Shown one piece after another: positions 8,431 to 15,372 of a stretch of DNA of 24,032 nt. The notes below the pieces were generated by a model. The model did no database searches. It saw only the letters and a program-made list of their open reading frames with translations, and had not been told where the DNA came from. The DNA is taken from the IMG/VR virus record IMGVR_UViG_3300007540_000104, positions 1 through 24,032 of that record. One strand, written 5' to 3'. Positions within the stretch are counted from its first letter, which is position 1; the number at the start of each line of letters is the position of its first letter. The translations under genes and the position numbers were made by a program. This DNA comes from a virus.

Positions 8431-8643
8431 TAATTTCTGAACCTTGTCACTAAGTTCATACATAACCATTTTATAACTTTGCACATTTACCTCTTGGTAA
8501 TTGTCATTTGCACTTTCAAAATGAACAATACATTCTTCAAGTCTTGTATGAATTTCTTCAAGTCCTTGACGATGAGAACACTTACTGCTCTCATCATCAA
8601 TCTTGACTACCTTATTAGCCTTAGAATGGGATATCGTCATCAC
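8416..8643 (-). CDS. Hypothetical helical protein, 75 aa
   Basis: Two adjacent ATGs (8643, 8640) lie within the end of the SSB-like gene, an overlap of about 23 nt, without a clear ribosome site, so the start is uncertain. The C-terminal half is helical (E-L-S-D-K-V-Q-K-L-L). The last residues L-L-T-S-K and the TAA stop are encoded by a copy of the dispersed ACYRGT motif, just as the RusA gene ends. It may bind or help the SSB-like protein, but only position suggests this. Confidence 0.55.
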   Translation of the reverse strand: MMTISHSKANKVVKIDDESSKCSHRQGLEEIHTRLEECIVHFESANDNYQEVNVQSYKMVMYELSDKVQKLLTSK

Positions 8644-8932
8644 TTAACTCAGGTCTAGTTTGTTGAACAGGTGGAGTAGGTCTTGGGTCTCCTTGTTGTG
8701 TTTGTGGTTGCGGTATATCAAAGCGAGCATACTTATAATCGTTGCCGTTTTTAGACCTCCTATCCCACAAAGCAACACGAACCTCTGCTTCTTCTCCGTT
8801 CTTTATTTTCTCTACCAAAGCTTTTAGTAGAGCCTTATCAAAGGCAACTTTACCAGTCCAGTCAGGCTGTTTATCGCCAGTCTTATAGTTATTGGTATAG
8901 ATTGCTCCGTCAGTTTGTATTCTTTCTTCCAT
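8621..8932 (-). CDS. Single-stranded DNA-binding-like protein with acidic tip, 103 aa
   Basis: The N-terminal region (G-A-I-Y-T-N-N-Y-K-T-G-D near residue 9, then P-D-W-T-G-K) resembles small DUF736-like beta-rich proteins rather than classical SSB. A proline/glutamine-rich linker (about residues 75-95) leads to the terminal S-D-D-D-I-P-F, the hallmark tip of SSB proteins. I infer that it coats single-stranded DNA during phage recombination. The ATG at 8932 directly follows the TAA of the annealing protein (TAAATG), with GGAGGG in that gene's tail. The position beside the DUF1071 annealase and exonuclease fits. Confidence 0.7.
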   Translation of the reverse strand: MEERIQTDGAIYTNNYKTGDKQPDWTGKVAFDKALLKALVEKIKNGEEAEVRVALWDRRSKNGNDYKYARFDIPQPQTQQGDPRPTPPVQQTRPELSDDDIPF

Positions 8933-9658
8933 TTACTTACCCTCCTCAGAGTCTGTGTCTTTTTTAAATGTATCTATTAACGATGTAATAGCCTTGTCTA
9001 GTTTATCTTTTTGCTCAGGAAACTTATCTTTCAACACTCCTATTGCCTCACTATTTGATTTATAAAAATCAACTAATTGGTCTCTACTTTCGTAAAGTCC
9101 TCCGTCAATAAGCTTCATTGCTCCTTCCACAAAAACATTCGCCCACCCTTCATCAAAGACTTGCTCTGCTTCTACAGGAGTTTCTTCCTTAACAGCTTCA
9201 TCTTTTTTTACAGGGGTTTTCTTGCCTACAGGTTGCTCATCTTTTTCTGCATCAGGCAAAGTCTCGTCAGCCATTCCTGTAAATACAGATATGCCTAAAC
9301 CAAACATCGCCACACACTTGACTAAGCAACGCATAGCATTATCAGAAACTTGCCTAGCATGAGGATTAACAACTGGGTTGTTTTTATAATCCATAACAGG
9401 CAGTCTCATTTCTCTTACCAAGTTATCAATAGTAATCCTAGTGACAACTTCAGTAGTTCCGTCAGGAAGTGTCTTGTAAGGCACTCCGTCAAAATCAACA
9501 AACTCGTATTGTGCCTGTGGATAACTTTGCATAAGCAAATTCCACATCCTACTCCACGACAAGTATGTCAACTTCATCTTTTCCTCTGTATGTTTACTCA
9601 CATCCACCTTGGATAGTGTTTCCCATACATCTTTATAAGTTAGTTCTTTATCAGCCAT
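8933..9658 (-). CDS. DUF1071 (Sak3-type) single-strand annealing protein
   Basis: Single-strand annealing proteins pair complementary DNA strands during phage recombination, after a partner exonuclease has resected an end. The 241 residues show the DUF1071 pattern: L-T-Y-L-S-W-S-R-M-W near 30-39, Y-P-Q-A-Q-Y near 46, L-P-V-M-D at 86-90, then N-A-M-R-C-L-V-K and M-F-G-L-G-I-S-V near 107-125. A charged lysine/glutamate linker follows, with a separate helical C-terminal part. The start is ATG 9658, with GGAG upstream inside the exonuclease gene (8 nt overlap); in-frame starts further upstream lack a ribosome site. Exonuclease, annealase and SSB-like genes in immediate succession form a classical recombination cassette. 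Confidence 0.85.
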   Translation of the reverse strand: MADKELTYKDVWETLSKVDVSKHTEEKMKLTYLSWSRMWNLLMQSYPQAQYEFVDFDGVPYKTLPDGTTEVVTRITIDNLVREMRLPVMDYKNNPVVNPHARQVSDNAMRCLVKCVAMFGLGISVFTGMADETLPDAEKDEQPVGKKTPVKKDEAVKEETPVEAEQVFDEGWANVFVEGAMKLIDGGLYESRDQLVDFYKSNSEAIGVLKDKFPEQKDKLDKAITSLIDTFKKDTDSEEGK

Positions 9659-10547
9659 TAGTTTTCTCCATTTGATACTGATTACAAAATTCAGCCACAT
9701 CACAATAGTCTTTGCATCGTATAGCTTCTCCTTTAAGAAACTCTATAGTCAACTTAGATTTGTCATCATGACCACTCACATACTCATCGGCTAATTTTTG
9801 TGTGTCTAGCACACGCAAGGCAGACTTCCTACCCTTCTTCATTACCCTATAAGTATCTTTCCTTCTCCACCTTTCCGCATCACTACACAATGGTAGTTCT
9901 TTACTGATTAGATAATCAGCTTCTGCTTGTTGATGAATCGAAACTCTTTCTTCTATGAATTGTTCTTGTTCTTCGTCAGTCCATTTTGGTATTGGGATGA
10001 CGGAAATTGGTGCAACTGGATAGTCGCTACCACTTCTAAGCATTTGGTTTTTGCTCCAGTCTCTATTGACTGTAATAATATTTAACTGGTTAATAGAATT
10101 TCCTGGGTTGTTTTTTCGGTACAGCCAATCATAACAATTTAGCTGTTGCTCCCATTCAGGCTTGCCGTCTTTTAAAGCGTTCATAACAGTCCAACTGCTA
10201 GTCACTTTATAATCCTTTAGGATTTTTTCTTCGATAGAAATACTATCGGTCTGCCCACTTATAGTCCACCCATTCACTACAGCAAAGTTTCTTTGCTCCG
10301 TAATAGTGTCTGTGTTGCCCTCATTGGCTCTCTCTAAGATTGTGTGAACACTTTGACCTAACAGCTTCCAAATCTCGTTAGAGACATCTACAACGATTTT
10401 GTCGTCATGTTCTTCTTTAAGAACTCTAATCCTAGGAGGTTGTAACAAACCAGTAACAGAAATAGTAGAAGCACCTTTTGAATAGCTATCATTAGATACT
10501 GCTCTAATTATCTCTTGCGGTATGTTATTTAAATTTGTGTATTTCAC
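9651..10547 (-). CDS. PD-(D/E)XK exonuclease with putative iron-sulfur cysteines
   Basis: The 298-residue protein has the RecB/Cas4-like nuclease core: H68 in G-Q-S-V-H, then G-Q-T-D101 and K-D112-Y-K114. Four cysteines (C221, C278, C282, C288; C-x3-C-x5-C at the C-terminus) are placed as in Cas4/AddB-type iron-sulfur nucleases. It would resect DNA ends for the annealing protein encoded immediately downstream. The start is GTG 10547, sharing its G with the TAG stop of the preceding small gene (TAGTG). A copy of the dispersed motif lies inside the coding sequence at 10074-10093. Metal binding and polarity are inferred. Confidence 0.82.
   Translation of the reverse strand: MKYTNLNNIPQEIIRAVSNDSYSKGASTISVTGLLQPPRIRVLKEEHDDKIVVDVSNEIWKLLGQSVHTILERANEGNTDTITEQRNFAVVNGWTISGQTDSISIEEKILKDYKVTSSWTVMNALKDGKPEWEQQLNCYDWLYRKNNPGNSINQLNIITVNRDWSKNQMLRSGSDYPVAPISVIPIPKWTDEEQEQFIEERVSIHQQAEADYLISKELPLCSDAERWRRKDTYRVMKKGRKSALRVLDTQKLADEYVSGHDDKSKLTIEFLKGEAIRCKDYCDVAEFCNQYQMEKTNG
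10074..10093 (-). repeat. Dispersed ACYRGT motif, copy 4
   Basis: On the minus strand TTAACCAGTTAAATATTATT, inside the exonuclease coding sequence. Confidence 0.6.
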
Positions 10548-10711
10548 TAAAGTATTTCTTCAAGTTCTGCTTTCATACAAAAAACTATGTCTTGCATTGC
10601 CTTTACTTTTTCTTGGCTCTCTGCCAAAAGTTTTTCTGCCTTTGCCACTTGTTCTTTTAACCTAAAAACGCCTTTAATAATCCTGATACTTTTGATTTCT
10701 ACATTTTCCAT
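10547..10711 (-). CDS. Small coiled-coil protein, 54 aa
   Basis: It starts at ATG 10711 with GGAG 7 nt upstream and ends at TAG 10547-10549, sharing one base with the exonuclease start. It overlaps the upstream gene by 13 nt. The sequence (M-E-N-V-E-I-K-S-I-R, then a lysine, alanine and glutamate-rich helix) looks like a short coiled coil. Without it there would be an unexplained 150 bp gap in an otherwise gapless run. It might be an accessory factor of the exonuclease; no family recognised. Confidence 0.68.
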   Translation of the reverse strand: MENVEIKSIRIIKGVFRLKEQVAKAEKLLAESQEKVKAMQDIVFCMKAELEEIL

Positions 10712-10941
10712 ATGCCAACTCCATTATCCATTTGTCTTACTGTAAATTTTGTACTTGGATTTTTATGTTTATATCTAAGTACATAGTTTCTAACTATCTT
10801 TACCTCTTGGGGTATCTTGGTCTTTGGTAATTCAATCAAGATATGGTCTCCTGATTTCATTGTGTCTAAAGGTATGTCATATTTCCTTGGCTTACCTCTG
10901 CCAACTGGTAAAGGTATTCCTTCTTTTATTTCAAACTTCAT
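10699..10941 (-). CDS. Conserved small phage protein, 80 aa
   Basis: The ATG at 10941 follows AGGAG at a normal distance. The protein opens with I-P-L-P-V-G-R-G-K-P, then M-K-S-G-D-H-I near residue 28, a Y-V-L-R-Y helix, and a K-F-T-V-R-Q-M-D-N-G-V-G-I-W ending. This layout recurs in small proteins of phage replication modules that lack an assigned function. The G-D-x-I-x-I strand and terminal R-x-x-x-x-G-V-x-x-W suggest a compact DNA- or protein-binding fold, which is a guess. Confidence 0.72.
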   Translation of the reverse strand: MKFEIKEGIPLPVGRGKPRKYDIPLDTMKSGDHILIELPKTKIPQEVKIVRNYVLRYKHKNPSTKFTVRQMDNGVGIWKM

Positions 10942-10946
10942 CTGTT

Positions 10947-11648
10947 TTACTCCTGTAAATTTATGCTCTCAATCGAAAGCGGTTTTTCCCACATGGTTTT
11001 ATCAGATATCATTCTGTATCTACCACCTAGTAACTGGTAATTCTGTAAATTAATTGAAGGGTCTGAATAATTTAATATTTCGTTATAGTCTAATATGCTA
11101 TACCTAACTATATTCTTAGGTTTAATTACACCCTTATGACAACAGTTGCCAAGTCCGAATAAGCTTGTCTGATAATCGTCTTTGTAATCTAATAAATTTT
11201 GTTTGAAATAAATAGTTCTTTCTTGCATCGTAGTTTTTTCAACAGCATCTTTCCATTGTGGTGCTATCCTGTGATACTGCTCTAAAAAATCCTCATCAGG
11301 ATATAATCTCTTAGTATCAACTATCACTTCTAATACAACTGGTTCATCCTTTTCAGAATCACAATTCTTTTCGTTATAAGCATTTACTGATTGTTGTGCG
11401 AAATAAACTGGATAAGCATCAGACAAGTAAACCATAAGCGGATGACTTGGATTGCCACTCCAATTTCCAATACCTTTGTTATGTCTTGGGGTTATACCTT
11501 TTGATAGAATATCATCTAGGTATTTAGTAGAAGTGCCATGATATAAAGTTACCTTACCTTTGCTATAATCTTTAGGTGGGTACTTCAGTTCTTCTTCTCT
11601 CTGTAAGGCTTGTCTATCTGCCAATTCTTGTAACTCATTCATATTCAT
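10947..11648 (-). CDS. ADP-ribosyltransferase-like protein, 233 aa
   Basis: The signature is L-Y36-H37-G-T-S near the N-terminus followed by D-D-I-L-S-K-G-I-T-P, then V-Y74-L-S-D and an alanine-containing helix, and V-V-L-E107-V-I-V-D. This order matches the H-Y-E layout of ADP-ribosyltransferase folds (DarT, KptA and PARP-like families), so transfer of ADP-ribose from NAD to a host macromolecule is the best hypothesis. Chemistry and target are unknown; a KptA-like RNA 2'-phosphotransferase is an alternative. The start is ATG 11648 with GGAG 5 nt upstream. As first gene of the minus run, behind a divergent intergenic region with a palindrome, it should be among the first expressed, which suits host takeover. 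Confidence 0.6.
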   Translation of the reverse strand: MNMNELQELADRQALQREEELKYPPKDYSKGKVTLYHGTSTKYLDDILSKGITPRHNKGIGNWSGNPSHPLMVYLSDAYPVYFAQQSVNAYNEKNCDSEKDEPVVLEVIVDTKRLYPDEDFLEQYHRIAPQWKDAVEKTTMQERTIYFKQNLLDYKDDYQTSLFGLGNCCHKGVIKPKNIVRYSILDYNEILNYSDPSINLQNYQLLGGRYRMISDKTMWEKPLSIESINLQE

Positions 11649-11693
11649 ATTTGCTCCAACATTTATGATGTCTAAATGAAGTTTACTTGATGT

Positions 11694-11709
11694 CTTGCAA
11701 ATGTGCAAG
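11694..11709. promoter_or_regulatory. Palindrome in the divergent promoter region
   Basis: Perfect 6 bp arms CTTGCA / TGCAAG are separated by AATG. The palindrome lies between the divergent starts at 11648 (minus) and 11730 (plus), so it could be an operator controlling both. I could not assign confident -35/-10 boxes on either strand. A similar ATTGCA / TGCAAT palindrome lies at 15477-15491. Confidence 0.45.
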
Positions 11710-11729
11710 AGATGAATTAAGCTTTGTTA

Positions 11730-12005
11730 ATGGAGATTGACTTAGTAAAATTAGACTCGTTAGTGATGAAGCAAGCAGTAAGAGATGTTGCTAGCAAAGA
11801 CGAGAATTTATCGAATCAGGCACTCTCTTATTTTATATCAGATGACTTCAAAGTTCTATGCTTTAGAAATAATATAGACAGAGAAATAATCTTATCAAGT
11901 ATAAAAGAATTAAATCAGTACCCTATACTATCACGCAAAAAGTTAGCCAATGACATAGCGAAAGTCATTGATAGTTCGTTTGTGGAGAGGGTACATAGTA
12001 GGTAG
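11730..12005 (+). CDS. Conserved small phage protein, 91 aa
   Basis: The chosen start is ATG 11730; a TTG at 11724 is in frame. Neither has a strong ribosome site. The sequence shows K-Q-A-V-R-D-V-A near residue 15, then A-L-S-Y-F-I-S-D-D-F-K-V-L-C and an N-N-I-D-R-E-I-I segment, a layout I recall from uncharacterised helical phage proteins preceding replication genes. It is the first rightward gene, diverging from the ADP-ribosyltransferase-like gene. Its stop codon lies inside the 11996-12017 palindrome. Confidence 0.65.
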   Translation: MEIDLVKLDSLVMKQAVRDVASKDENLSNQALSYFISDDFKVLCFRNNIDREIILSSIKELNQYPILSRKKLANDIAKVIDSSFVERVHSR

Positions 12006-12017
12006 ATATACCTACTA
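11996..12017. promoter_or_regulatory. 9-bp-arm palindrome upstream of the primase-helicase
   Basis: Perfect arms TAGTAGGTA and TACCTACTA flank GATA. The palindrome spans the stop of the 91-residue gene and lies 60 bp before the primase-helicase start. No T-run follows, so an operator fits better than a terminator. Related TACCTAGTA and TAGGTA-TACTA sequences precede the large terminase gene. Confidence 0.5.
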
Positions 12018-12028
12018 AGTTTTAACAA

Positions 12029-12061
12029 TAAGTATATACATAGTAGTAAGTATATAAATAG
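12029..12061 (+). repeat. Two 15-bp direct repeats before the primase-helicase
   Basis: TAAGTATATACATAG (12029-12043) and TAAGTATATAAATAG (12047-12061) differ at one base and start 18 bp apart. They fill the gap between the palindrome and the GGAGG ribosome site of the primase-helicase. They could be activator or repressor sites, or promoter elements. Confidence 0.5.
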
Positions 12062-12077
12062 CATAAACGGAGGTTAT

Positions 12078-13841
12078 ATGCAGAGTCAAGAGAAAATTGA
12101 TATAAAAAATCATATTCATAGTAATTCAAAAACAAATAGCTATGGACACGGACAATACAAAATCACTTGTCCAAGTTGTCAGAATGAAAGGTCGAAGAAC
12201 AGGAGGGACACCCCTCTATCAGTAAATATAAACGCAGAAACAATCGTATACCATTGTCATCATTGCGGTATAAATGGAGCAATCGCTAGAAACCAAGGAG
12301 TTAAAATGGCAATAGTCAAAACAGAAACGACACCAATAAAAAAGAAACCAATCAATTTACCAACACCTGATAAGCAAGCAGAGAAATGGTTACTGGAGCG
12401 AGGGATAAGTATTGAAACGGCAAACGCATCTGGTTGTGTTCTGGGTAAAAAAAATAATAAACCAGTCATAGGTTTTTCTTTCACCGAGGGAGATGAGACA
12501 GTTGCAATCAAATGGAGAACAGCAAATGGGAGTAAGGATTTTTGGTGGGATAACAATGCTACTCGTCTTTGGGGTAATCAAGTACACGATGCGACCTTGC
12601 CTACGATAGAAAAAACTTTGGTAATTACAGAAGGAGAATTAGATTGCTTGGCAATCAAAGAAGCATTTAAGAACCACAGCAACATTACAGTTTATTCAGT
12701 ACCAAATGGAGCACCAAACAAAATCACAGAAGGTAAAGTTTCTCCTTCAGAAGATAAGAGGTTTAAGTATGTATGGGATGACAGAGAAAAGTTTGAAGGA
12801 ATAGACAGGATAATCTTAGCAACAGATACAGATAACAACGGACAGATTTTAGCTGATGAGTTAGCAAGAAGATTGAATAAGGCAAGATGTTATACAGTTG
12901 ATTACTTAGGTAGCAAAGATGCAAATGATTTACTGGTAAAAACAGATTCGGAAACTGTTAGGAAACAGATACTTAATGCAGAGCCAGTTCCTTTACATGG
13001 GTTAAACAACATTGCACATTACTCAGATGAGTTTCAATCACTTTATGAACAAGGAAAACCAAGAGGGGTATCGACAGGATTTGATTCAGTTGACGAACTA
13101 TTTACTCTACAGACTGGTTATTTAAATATTGTTACTGGATATCCAGGAGACGGCAAGTCAGCTTTCATTGACCAAATAATAGTAAATGTAGCTAAGAACA
13201 ATGGTTGGAAAACTTGCTTTTGTTCTTTTGAAAAACCACCAACACTACATTCAGTTCAGTTAGCACAAGTATTAGTTGGTAAGCCATTCTTTGAAGGACA
13301 GAATGAGAGAATGACCCAAGAAGAAAAAGACTTTAGTGAGTCATGGATTAATGAGCATATCTTATTCCAAGATTATCAAGACGGAGGTATGCCTACGATT
13401 GAAAGCATATTAGAAAAAGGAGCGAGTGCAGTAATGAGATATGGCATAAGAATTTTAGTCATAGACCCATTCAATTTTATACAAACAGACCACAAAGGAT
13501 TAGAGACAGACATGGTTAGTGAGATGCTTACAAAGGTGCAATTATTCTGCAAGCAACACGATGTTTGTTGCTTCTTTGTTGCTCATCCTACTAAGCCTGC
13601 CGAGAGAGGTAAAAAGAATATAGTTACAGGAGTTGACATAGCTAAGTCAATGGCATGGTTCTCTAAAGCAGACATGGGATTGACAGTTTTCCGAGGAGAA
13701 GCTAGTGTAAGTGTTAATGTTTGGAAAGCTAGGTGGGGTTGGTCAGCCAAATGTGGTACGACAGACCTAACATTCAATCCTTTAAGTGGGAGGTATAGTG
13801 AGACAGAAGAAGTTGAAGATAACTACGACTGGACATTCTAA
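12078..13841 (+). CDS. T7 gp4/Twinkle-like primase-helicase
   Basis: This 587-residue protein should prime lagging-strand synthesis and unwind the replication fork. Domains in order: a zinc-binding domain with C31-x2-C34 and C60-x2-C63; a TOPRIM region with E185-G186 in L-V-I-T-E-G-E-L-D and D250-T-D252; and a RecA-fold DnaB-type helicase with Walker A G-Y-P-G-D-G-K-S (354-361), Walker B I-L-V-I-D-P (459-464) and a motif III histidine at 503 in V-A-H-P-T. The start ATG 12078 has GGAGG 5 nt upstream. All key residues are present, so both activities are expected. No DNA polymerase lies in the window. The last 44 nt overlap the next gene in another frame. Confidence 0.93.
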   Translation: MQSQEKIDIKNHIHSNSKTNSYGHGQYKITCPSCQNERSKNRRDTPLSVNINAETIVYHCHHCGINGAIARNQGVKMAIVKTETTPIKKKPINLPTPDKQAEKWLLERGISIETANASGCVLGKKNNKPVIGFSFTEGDETVAIKWRTANGSKDFWWDNNATRLWGNQVHDATLPTIEKTLVITEGELDCLAIKEAFKNHSNITVYSVPNGAPNKITEGKVSPSEDKRFKYVWDDREKFEGIDRIILATDTDNNGQILADELARRLNKARCYTVDYLGSKDANDLLVKTDSETVRKQILNAEPVPLHGLNNIAHYSDEFQSLYEQGKPRGVSTGFDSVDELFTLQTGYLNIVTGYPGDGKSAFIDQIIVNVAKNNGWKTCFCSFEKPPTLHSVQLAQVLVGKPFFEGQNERMTQEEKDFSESWINEHILFQDYQDGGMPTIESILEKGASAVMRYGIRILVIDPFNFIQTDHKGLETDMVSEMLTKVQLFCKQHDVCCFFVAHPTKPAERGKKNIVTGVDIAKSMAWFSKADMGLTVFRGEASVSVNVWKARWGWSAKCGTTDLTFNPLSGRYSETEEVEDNYDWTF

Positions 13842-14334
13842 CGAAGAAGTTCATGTCAATGATGTAGGCAGTCCCTATCTGCATAAACATCATAAAGTTG
13901 CAATCAAGGTATTCAATAAAAGTAATGTTGGGCGAGCCATAGTTCTTGACCAACATTTAATTGATGTACTTTTCCTAGATGATTTGATTGATGCAAGACA
14001 GCATAGCGTATGCAATAAATACTTAGGCATGATTTCCAAATCAGGTTGCCATGTCAGTCCGCCAGACCTACGACAAATATTATCTACCAGTAAATATTAT
14101 TTAGCTCCGTTGCCACGCAGTTGCATTTTGATTGGTGTCCAAAGAACAATTACTGATATATGTGGAGGAACAAAAGAGAAGATGTTTTGGAAACTAATGA
14201 CAAGTAACCCAAAGAAAATTACTAAGTTAGATGTAAAGATAGTCCAAGAATGTTCCGAAGCTTTGCTTAACTATTGGTATGTCAGTCAGGAAAGTCCTGT
14301 TTCCTTGTTTCAACAAGCCCTGATAAGCCAGTAA
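13798..14334 (+). CDS. Unrecognised protein, 178 aa
   Basis: The start is GTG 13798, with GGGAGG 4-5 nt upstream inside the helicase gene; a GTG at 13786 precedes that ribosome site. The overlap suggests coupled translation with the helicase. The protein has an L-H-K-H-H-K-V-A-I-K-V-F segment, L-D-D-L-I-D-A-R-Q-H near residue 75, and a C-terminal helical half. A weak likeness to small helical DNA-binding domains of alphaproteobacterial proteins (DUF6456-like) is not enough to name it. A dispersed motif copy lies at 14086-14102. The 3' end overlaps the opposing ribbon-helix-helix gene by 53 nt. Confidence 0.7.
   Translation: MRQKKLKITTTGHSNEEVHVNDVGSPYLHKHHKVAIKVFNKSNVGRAIVLDQHLIDVLFLDDLIDARQHSVCNKYLGMISKSGCHVSPPDLRQILSTSKYYLAPLPRSCILIGVQRTITDICGGTKEKMFWKLMTSNPKKITKLDVKIVQECSEALLNYWYVSQESPVSLFQQALISQ
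14086..14102 (+). repeat. Dispersed ACYRGT motif, copy 5
   Basis: ACCAGTAAATATTATTT, inside the 178-residue gene. Confidence 0.65.
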
Positions 14335-14524
14335 TAGGAACAGAAGATTCAACTTTAGTTTCTACAACTTCTTTAGGTTCGACTACAACATTTCTGTTAT
14401 CAGCCTCATTGTGAATCATATGGATTATTTGCTTATTTAAAGAGCGACTTTCTTTCTTCGCCAAAGCATGTGCAAGTTCGTAAGTTTCTTCCGAACATCT
14501 AATGAATAGACTTTTTGTTGTCAT
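14282..14524 (-). CDS. Ribbon-helix-helix (Arc-like) DNA-binding regulator, 80 aa
   Basis: The first half (T-T-K-S-L-F-I-R-C-S-E-E-T-Y-E near the start, then S-R-S-L-N-K-Q-I-I) fits a ribbon-helix-helix fold: one DNA-contacting strand and two helices that dimerise. The second half is a valine and glutamate-rich tail. Such dimers bind short palindromes, so this is a candidate reader of the dispersed motif or of the palindrome upstream of its own operon. It is the second gene behind the promoter at 14838-14866 and overlaps the first by 26 nt. GAGG lies about 9 nt before the ATG. Confidence 0.75.
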   Translation of the reverse strand: MTTKSLFIRCSEETYELAHALAKKESRSLNKQIIHMIHNEADNRNVVVEPKEVVETKVESSVPITGLSGLVETRKQDFPD

Positions 14525-14831
14525 CGTATACTACCTCTGTATCTTCTTCGTAAATAATTTCAGGTGAATGTTCCACCTCCGCAATAGCAACGCTCTCTCT
14601 ACCGACTTGATAAAACCTATCTTCTTTTAATTGATTGATAGCACTTTTAAGCATGTATTCGTTTGACCTTATTAAAGGGTCATCCAATAAAGAGATAGCA
14701 TAAGACAAAGCATCAAGTTCTGTTTCAAAAATCCATACCCTATGAACCCACTTAGCACTACTCTTAGTTGAGTTAGGATTATTTGGCTCAGGTATATCTA
14801 ATTGATATGTGTGTCTCACTACTGCATACAT
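14499..14831 (-). CDS. Hypothetical protein, 110 aa, probably from a leaderless mRNA
   Basis: The start chosen is ATG 14831. A TATAAT -10 box ends 7 nt upstream, so transcription would begin at or next to the start codon. The in-frame ATG at 14855 would lie upstream of that box. The protein begins M-Y-A-V-V-R-H-T and contains W-V-H-R-V-W-I-F-E-T-E-L-D-A-L-S-Y-A; the C-terminus is very acidic. No family recognised. It is cotranscribed with the ribbon-helix-helix gene. Confidence 0.68.
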   Translation of the reverse strand: MYAVVRHTYQLDIPEPNNPNSTKSSAKWVHRVWIFETELDALSYAISLLDDPLIRSNEYMLKSAINQLKEDRFYQVGRESVAIAEVEHSPEIIYEEDTEVVYDDNKKSIH

Positions 14832-14837
14832 ATCTAT

Positions 14838-14866
14838 ATTATAGGCATAATGCAATCAAATTGAAA
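14838..14866 (-). promoter_or_regulatory. Sigma70-like promoter for the 110-aa gene and RHH operon
   Basis: On the minus strand a perfect TATAAT (14843-14838) lies 17 nt after a weaker TTTCAA -35 (14866-14861). Predicted initiation is at about 14831, the A of the start codon. A 20-base-class palindrome sits directly upstream of the -35, as an activator or repressor site might. Confidence 0.6.
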
Positions 14867-14870
14867 GCGA

Positions 14871-14888
14871 ATGTTCCATGTGGAACAT
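14871..14888. promoter_or_regulatory. parS-like palindrome (ATGTTCCA-TG-TGGAACAT)
   Basis: Perfect 8 bp arms flank a TG centre. The inner 16 bp differ from a symmetric TGTTCCACGTGGAACA, a form close to the ParB/Noc site consensus (TGTTNCACGTGAAACA), by one central base. No ParB-like gene is in the window. Because it abuts the -35 of a promoter, it could instead be an operator. Confidence 0.5.
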
Positions 14889-14928
14889 AGTGAAAGCCCT
14901 ACCTGCCCTGCCAGTTTTCGCTGCTGGG

Positions 14929-14962
14929 AAATAATATTTACTAGTCATAGATATTTACTGGG
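14929..14962 (-). repeat. Dispersed ACYRGT motif, copies 6 and 7 in tandem
   Basis: On the minus strand CCCAGTAAATATC (14962-14950) is followed by ACTAGTAAATATTATTT (14945-14929), in the gene-free control region. Confidence 0.7.
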
Positions 14963-15018
14963 CTGTAGCGGTATCGTCTTCACAAGAACGGCTTGGCTTC
15001 CAGGGAGGGCTTTTTTAG

Positions 15019-15035
15019 AAATATTATTTACTAGT
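15019..15035 (-). repeat. Dispersed ACYRGT motif, copy 8
   Basis: On the minus strand ACTAGTAAATAATATTT, overlapping the left arm of the inverted repeat around the DnaA box. Confidence 0.75.
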
Positions 15036-15070
15036 ACAGAAAAACCTGTGGATAAGATTAGTTCTGTACT
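15033..15070. other. DnaA box inside a 9-bp inverted repeat
   Basis: A perfect consensus DnaA box (TGTGGATAA, 15047-15055; TTATCCACA on the other strand) lies between exact 9 bp arms AGTACAGAA (15033-15041) and TTCTGTACT (15062-15070). A dispersed motif copy adjoins the left arm and AT-rich DNA follows on the right. A single box does not prove an origin. Confidence 0.45.
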
Positions 15071-15310
15071 TATGGAAGAATTAATAAATCTTATGATATA
15101 ATTATTACAAGATAAGAAAGATGTATATGTAGCCTGTAAACTTATATACATTGGGTTCTGAAAACTTTTGTTTATGCTTTAGATGTGAGTGACCAGTTGT
15201 TTATTACAGTAAATAACGCACTACTATTCAAAGGCTACGCATTAACTGATGTCGTTGGTGGCAATCAATATTAGACTAGGAGCGAGTGACTTAATTTATC
15301 CCATTTAAAG

Positions 15311-15336
15311 AGAGAGCATACGCTCTCTTTTTTTTT
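15311..15336 (+). terminator. Rho-independent terminator, rightward
   Basis: A 7 bp stem AGAGAGC / GCTCTCT with loop ATAC is followed by a run of eight or more T. No rightward gene lies just upstream, so it either ends an untranslated RNA from this region or read-through from the helicase side. Confidence 0.8.
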
Positions 15337-15372
15337 AGACTATCTATCAATGCCGACTCTCAATCATAGACC

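Noticed and set aside
9077-9616. Plus-strand frames opposite the annealing protein gene
   Set aside because: They are antisense shadows of a well-supported gene, without ribosome sites.
14871-15101. Plus-strand frame beginning M-F-H-V-E-H
   Set aside because: The start is the parS-like palindrome read as codons; the rest is low-quality sequence across motif repeats with no ribosome site.
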